Below are positions 58,120-64,000 of a DNA stretch of 64,000 bases, piece after piece. The position numbers and the translations under genes are program-made. How positions within the stretch are numbered: the stretch's first letter is position 1; each line of letters starts with the position of its first letter. Below the pieces are notes generated by a model. The model did no database searches. It saw only the letters and a list, made by a program, of their open reading frames with translations, and was not told the origin of the DNA. This DNA comes from Eretmocerus hayati (taxonomy: Eukaryota > Arthropoda > Insecta > Hymenoptera > Aphelinidae), in the NCBI GenBank assembly GCA_029851415.1, contig CM056743.1:32132714-32196713 (forward strand), in the 5' to 3' direction.

Positions 58120-61100
58120 TAATATTTTGCTGTTATTTTCACAGAAAAAGTTATCTCCAAAAACATTCCGATGAATTTCGTCAAAATGGCGTTGTAAAAA
58201 TGTAAATATTTTGAATAATTTCTCAGATGGGTAGAGTATTCAAATTTTAATATCCCAAAGATACAAGAAAATTTTCAAAATCATAATCAGATTGAAAAAG
58301 AACGATCCTAGGATGACCAGAGTTTCGACAATTATATTGGAGCATTTCTACGTGGAATAAATGGCCGATAAAATCTGATGTCCCGGGTTTTCTGACAACG
58401 ATTTGAAGATATACAAGTCTCTGAGGATACTTTGGGAAATCTTTGGAGGTCTGGATAAACTCTCCAGAGAGTTGAATGAATTCAGATTCTATCGTTCAGC
58501 TGATTTGTTAATGATAAGTTCCATCTTGCGGCCAACTCCGAACCAATGTTATTCCACGAGACACCCGAAATTTGAGTGCAACTCGAAATGGAATATCCGA
58601 TCGTAATCTTAATCGTAGAGATGTTATTGATGAAAATAGATGTAACTTATCAAGGGAATATGATTGAGGATTGATAACGAGGAAAAAATCCGCCTGGATC
58701 CAGAATCGAACTGGGAACTTTTTTGGCCGGGAGCTATAGCAATGCCCTGAAAATGCCAGATTTGGAACCATGTATTATGAGGCACTTTTTGAGGGAGTTG
58801 ACTACTCGGAGAGTGCAAAATGACTTGCAGGAGCTTAAAAACCCTTGAAGAATTATTTCAGTTGATCCAGTTATCGAATGCTACAAGAGGAAGGTATGAA
58901 AATCGCCGCAGAGATTTTTGAGGACATCTCTTCACCGGAGTACCTTTTGGTTATAGTACAGTGACTCCCAAATTCATGAATTTTGGGTGTCTATCCAGAC
59001 TTTGCGAAAGCTCAAAAACACATACGGCATGATCCAATAATCAGATATCATAAGGTAGGAGCATGAAAACTGCCAGTGATATTTTTAAGAACAGAATAAG
59101 TAACGCATTTTTATTATTTTACAGTCCAAAAGTGAAAGCATCATCCACTTCCTAGGGCGATTTTTATCAAAGGAATGGTAGTGTCATGCACAGCGTGAAA
59201 AAAACGAAGAGAATCCCGTCTAAATCAAGTGTATCGGATAAAACTTGGGCTCAGAGTTACTCTATTTAACCCATTGTGCGATGGTTGGTTTTTCATAATA
59301 TTTCGAGTTAGAAATCGGTAAAAATGATGTGTAGAAGATCCGGAGCATTATGTCTTATAATATGGACCAATTATTCCAGGTGGAATTCATTATTGGCGAG
59401 GAAAGTGTAATGACCTTATTAAAAATTCATGCTGTAATACTTATGATGTATTTGTTTCAAAAGCAAACTCTGAAGTATTAGCCAAGTGGCAAAATAGTTA
59501 TACTTCGCTACCTCGTCCTTTGAGATCACTATGTAGTTCGAGGGTAACTCGTATAATTACGATCGAACTTCACTTCAGGTAAGTTCGTTTGATCGTTCAG
59601 TTTTCCCATAGATCTGGGTATCATGTTTTTGATAATAACTTACTCAGAATTGAAGTATCAGTACTTCTGCAAGAATGACATTCCTGGCAAACTCCATGAA
59701 TAACGATGAGTACTTGAGAATATTTTCTTCATCCACTCCTTTTAGAGGGCTATTTTTGACTCACTCACACAAAATACCCAACTGTTGGTATTGATAATTG
59801 TGCTCAACACATCTCAAAGCTCACCATAGTGTTCTCAAGATTGACTTGTGGAGAATTCTGATACATACATAGCCTAGCAGATGAAGTGGGAATGAAGATA
59901 CAAATATTTTAAGCATGGTCCCCATTGCTCTTAGTTGAGTCTCCAATGTTTTTATCTACATGGGGACATAACTATATATGATATTATTCGGGCCTTAATA
60001 CAAATTTTCAAATTCTCTAAGCTATACGTGGGAAAATCATGTATGGAAACAATTTTGCATTGCACAACTCTTCAAGACACCATACCCAGTCACACAATTC
60101 AAAAAGTTTATTTGACAATGACTGGATAATCCAACTTAGTTCTTGAGAAAATGATGTAACCTTTCTGACAACAATTTGTTAGATGGCCATGTCGAGGTTC
60201 CTTTAATCATAATAACTCGTACCAAATGAAATTACACCTGATAATGTAGTAGGTACGGTCGCCTTGAAATGACTCAGTCTGAAGTATATTTTTCTTGTGT
60301 TACATTGAAATTTTCACACGACACTCAGTTTCAAATACAGTGGAAAGTGGTGAAATGTATTCACCGTGAGCTACGTACGGCTAGATTTATGCTTTGCAAG
60401 CGCGCTGAGAAATCATGAAGTTCCATATCTTACGTCTTTTGCAAGACTTTCATTTTTATGCCTGCGAAATTTTCTACGCGTGACTCAGAAAGATGTGGGT
60501 TACAAACTTTGAACTGGTTGCGGGTTTTCTCAGTCTTTTTCCCCTCATAAATGCAAAGAATTTTAATTTGAGTATGGTTTTCATTCATTTTATTTGGAAG
60601 AATCAAACGAGGATGAGGGTCAAAAATACACGTAAGTTACAAAGATTCGTTGATATATTCTCATTAGTAACTAGTGCTAGTGAGATGGAGAAAACAAGAA
60701 AATATGCATGAGTCCAATCAATGTTTACAGTCTAAGGAATCACTCAAGTACAAAAACGTATTATATACAGATGCAATTCAGTTAATAATAACCACGACAA
60801 AGAACATGGCAATGAATTACGTCGGAAAATGAAATTCCTTACCAAAATCTTGAAATTAGGGTTTACATGATTTTGAACGACTTGACTTCGCAGCTTATTC
60901 CATAGTTTGATTCATCATCGGAGGGTTGCCTCTCAAAAAGTCTTTGTTTTCTAAACGAAAGAGATTCAAATAATCGATAACGTCCATACAAAAAGATGGA
61001 ATATTCCATTAAGTCATCTCATTACCATGTATTTGGAGGGCTCTTTTAATTCTCTTTTCATCTTGGTGATACACATCGAAGAATTCCTCGGAAATGTGTT

Positions 61101-61585
61101 GAGAATTAATCATTTCTTAACGAAGTAATATCATGATAGGCATTACTTTTCCCTGAAAACAATTTGGGCATAGTCATCCTAGTAAATGTCGATAGACTAT
61201 TTGAGCATCCAACAAATGGATGCGACTTACGAAAAATTTTCTGAGATCGAAACTTCGAACCTTGGACTATTTCATACAACAAGAGTTCTCATCATATCAG
61301 TGATGGCTATTGGAATAGCAAGAGAATCAGAACCCGAGTTTGTCAACTCACCGTGATTCCAGGATAGTTGCTGTCCTTGAATCTACTCACTGATTGAATC
61401 ACCAACGTTTAGAATTTAGTGATTGCCGGCATAGAAAAGACTGGTCGAAGCTAAGTATGGCACATGATCTGAGTTTACTCTGGACGTCTCTATTGTTTCC
61501 CAACTATTACATTTTCTCCTCAAAGACTTTGATTCTTGAAAATAGAGTCACAATTCTATGTCAAAATTAGAGATTTTTGAGTGAT
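58120..61585. other. No confident gene; tRNA-like B-box word at about 58695 (minus)
   Basis: On the minus strand agttcgattctgg, followed by a T-run, sits in an internal-promoter-like setting at about 58680-58740. A complete cloverleaf cannot be drawn, so it is not called as a tRNA; it may be a SINE scrap. The rest is AT-rich with short frames only. Confidence 0.3.
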
Positions 61586-61587
61586 TC

Positions 61588-62518
61588 TAGACTCCCGATC
61601 GGAAACTTTGTTAGGGCTCTGATCAGCTCCCTATCCGGGTAGCCCTGAATCCTATAGGGTCCCTGTCCGGATATCGGGGGTTTGGGCGACCGTTTTTGAT
61701 CAGCTCCCTATCCGGCTTGATCCGGCTACCCGGACTTAGGGCTGCCCAATCCGTTTCCCTACCAATGCCTGATCAAAAATGTCAGTCTTTTTTTCATAAA
61801 AAAAAAAATGAAGATGCGTTTGACTTTGAAAGTTGTGGAAGGCTCGTGCCTTTTGATAGTAGAGGTATAGAAACGATTGGGTAAATTGTGTATGAATTTG
61901 ATTTACCCTTTGATTTTTTTCTTTGCCGTAAAATTGGGTAATTAGGTCCAGGTGGGTGATTCGGGCCACTTTTTGTCTTGTGAAATCACTCATTACACTG
62001 CTCATTTTGAAGATGAGACCCAGAGCTATAAAATGAGAACTCGAATTTCTGAATGAAAACTTGTCTCATGGCCTCATGGACAAAAAAATGTTCCGCGAAT
62101 TAGCCACCCGGACCGAATCACCTGGTTTTACGGTATCACATATAAGCGAGCATATAATCTAATAAGGAGAGAAATCAACCCTTATGTTCTGACAAATGAA
62201 AAATTTAATCATAATGAACTGCACGCATAATTACGTCAAGTATTTAGTCACGGGTGCGGTGACGAAGTTGATGAGTATGAGGTATTAAACGACTCACTGA
62301 GAAATTCAATTTTTTAATCGACGCCCAGGAGTGGCCAAGGGTTCGATCCGGGTAACCCTAAAGTCCGAGTAGCCGGAGTAGAAACGGATAGGAGGCTGAT
62401 CAAAAACGGTCGCCAAGCCCTGCCGCACCCAGATCAGATTGTAGGGGTACCCCTGCCAGAACCTGATAGGGAGCTGATCTTTGGTCCGGGTGCCCCTAGA
62501 AAGTTTCCGATCGGGCTG
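61588..62518. mobile_element. 930-bp element with long TIRs, containing a nested MITE
   Basis: The left end cccgatcggaaactttgtta ... gatcagctccctatccggg and the right end gatagggagctgatctttgg ... agaaagtttccgatcggg pair. The similarity continues inward through gggcgaccgtttttgatcag (left) and ctgatcaaaaacggtcgcc (right), and ggctacccggacttaggg against ccctaaagtccgagtagcc, so each arm is about 160-190 bases with indels. The interior holds a separate MITE. Short frames over the right arm are not genes. Confidence 0.75.
61923..62137. mobile_element. Nested MITE of about 215 bp with CCGTAAAA ends
   Basis: The left end gccgtaaaattgggtaatta (then ggtccaggtgggtgattcg) pairs with the right end cgaattagccacccggaccg (then aatcacctggttttacgg) over about 40 bases with several mismatches. 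It lies entirely inside the long-TIR element and is therefore younger than, or was captured by, that element. Confidence 0.65.
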
Positions 62519-63026
62519 TACCCTCACAGAACGAAAATTCTGCACAAAATAAAAGCTTTTCTGTTCCTGAAGTGCTTCTTGAAATCCTGAGACAAGATTC
62601 CAATTCTGGAATGTTGAGGATTTCGTTACGATCATCAAGATACCAAAAACGATCTGATTTGGATTGAAACAATAGCTCAGGGACAAAAGCTTTTTTAAAT
62701 TTGTGCAGAATTTATGTCCGGTGAGTGTAGATTAGGGTGTCCGTTATTTTCCAATATTTTTCAGGAACTCCTTTATCCCTATAGAGGGCCTGTCTATGAC
62801 CAGAAATAAGGGTAAGACCTTGGAGTAGGGGCAGAAACGTTTTTCCAACCCTACCTGAAGAGCCATTGTCTGTGATCTTTAGGCCCAATGTTTCCCTCAA
62901 TTATTGGCTTTTCCAGAGCATGCACATGGTTGAGTGCCTCTGAAAGTATTATTAATCGATAGCTGGCAAAATTTCCTTCAAAGTAACCCCCTGATGAATT
63001 CAATTTGGTGCACCACAACCAGAGGC

Positions 63027-63154
63027 GTGACTGGTTTTGGAAAGTTAGAGGAGTAGAAGGTGTCAAATCCGTGAGCTCAGGGATGGCGGAAAATCGATGT
63101 TCGACCCACAGATTTGACACCTTCGACTCTTTCACTTTTTAAAATCAGTCAAAG
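63027..63154. mobile_element. About 128-bp MITE
   Basis: The left arm tgactggttttggaaagtta ... agaaggtgtcaaatccgtg and the right arm cacagatttgacaccttcga ... ttttaaaatcagtca are reverse complements over about 46 bases with a few mismatches, leaving a loop of about 33 bases. The best-paired part is 63052-63073 with 63107-63128. Confidence 0.65.
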
Positions 63155-64000
63155 CTCTGGTTACAGTGAACCAAATCGACTTTGTCAGTGGGTTATTTCG
63201 AAGGAATTTCTGTCAGTTATCGATTGAGAATACTTCCAGAGGCATTCAACCATGCGCATGCGCAGAAAAAGCCAATAAGTGATAAAAAAATTTGGCTCAG
63301 AAATCACTAAAAATAGCTATTTATGCAGGGTTACGAAAATTTTTTGCCTCTCCTCGAGATTTTTGCCTATATTTCTGGCCATGAAGAGGAACTCTAGAGG
63401 GTGAAGAAGTCCATATGAAAATACTGGGAAATAATGGACACCATAGTGTATATGGAAGTAGGTATTTTCCCCTTACAATATTCTGCATCATTACTCCACA
63501 TTTACGAGTCAGTGAACTTTTCTCAGGCCAAATTACAAAATACTCCTCACATTCTCAACCCATCCCAATTCTCCAATATCCAAACATCAGGGCAAAAAAA
63601 TCGAATAACCGATCCACAACCAAGCTCAAACGTTCTCAACATTATAGTAAGTATCCGCACGCTGTCCTCGCTCTTGGATTGAATAAATTGAGCGCAAACG
63701 AGACGTTCTAAGTCTCTCTAACATCATAACAACCAGCATTTCGTCGTCTCTCTAACGAGAAAAGAGATTCATATCTCTTTTCAGAGCATATTTTTCAGTG
63801 TCGCAAGTGGGCGATGTTATATATAGCTATATTATTATTCAACTACGATGATATGCGTCTGCATGGTCAATTATGCTTTCGAGTTTTGTCGCACGAGCAT
63901 ATATACGATCTATTTCTAAATCTCACCTCGACGCCCGTGAGCTTTGAAAAGAGAAATGGGAGCAAGGTCTGAGAAATCAGGAGGAAGCCGCTAAACGGAT
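63155..64000. other. No gene seen
   Basis: Non-coding sequence with overlapping 82- and 98-codon frames (63415-63711) in different phases. Their overlap and lack of motifs argue against both. The last 300 bases contain ttatatatagctatatt and cgtctctctaacgag-type words like those of the possible promoter patches elsewhere. Confidence 0.35.

Noticed and set aside
62330..62345. ggttcgatccgggtaacc as a tRNA T-arm
   Set aside because: The word is part of the long TIR element and its inverted partner; no acceptor or D-arm is present.

Overview
The window looks like non-coding nuclear DNA from a eukaryote. It is AT-rich by eye, no reading frame exceeds 155 codons, there are no bacterial-style gene clusters, and microsatellites, homopolymer runs, degenerate satellites and many short inverted-repeat transposons are present. 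The transposon ends (piggyBac-like TTAA-flanked termini, mariner-like TA-flanked termini, a possible PIF/Harbinger-like TAA-flanked element) and the densely mixed MITE population fit an arthropod, most likely an insect. I cannot name the species. The stretch is best read as intergenic DNA or the inside of very large introns. I found no protein-coding gene I would stand behind, no convincing tRNA or rRNA, and no CRISPR. The only coding candidates are a 59-codon frame on the minus strand near 1.2 kb and a few unrecognised low-confidence frames.

Layout, left to right. 0-1.5 kb: CpG- and microsatellite-containing, promoter-like sequence. 3.8-6.4 kb: a degenerate CTAGACC/GGTCTAG array with a leader and a C-rich tail. 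9.8-12.6 kb: a 2.8 kb terminal-inverted-repeat (TIR) element with a 29-bp TTAGGCCC array, 30-bp perfect-palindrome words and a nested 338-bp MITE. 14.75-16.75 kb: an 80-bp satellite organised as a 320-bp four-monomer higher-order repeat. 18.7 kb: a palindromic repeat, second copy at 52.9 kb. 19.59-21.16 kb: a 1.58 kb fold-back with two 747-bp arms. 22.3-24.2 kb: two TIR elements of 940 and 626 bp. 28.0-29.0 kb: a diverged tandem duplication. 31.65 kb: second copy of the 338-bp MITE family. 36.2-37.15 and 39.0-39.7 kb: two more leader-satellite-tail elements related to the one at 3.8-6.4 kb. 41.8 kb: a 282-bp MITE with alternating purine-pyrimidine arms. 42.9-44.9 kb: two diverged piggyBac-like relics flanking an 800-bp element built from CTCGA/TCGAG palindromes. 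47.08-48.28 kb: a 1.2 kb TIR element. 50.2 kb: a 226-bp MITE. 50.6-51.8 kb: a roughly 107-bp satellite. 57.95 kb: a compact TTAA-flanked piggyBac-like MITE. 61.6-62.5 kb: a long-TIR element with a second MITE nested inside. 63.03-63.15 kb: a short MITE.

The most interesting theme is a set of elements (3.8-6.4, 36.2-37.15, 39.0-39.7 kb) that appear to share leader and tail sequence but carry different satellite bodies, often of self-complementary words. That architecture (conserved 5' block, variable tandem core, conserved 3' block) is known for non-autonomous Helentron/DINE-type elements; assigning these elements to that group is inference. All repeat boundaries were read by eye, and percent identities are deliberately not given except where I compared a segment base by base.
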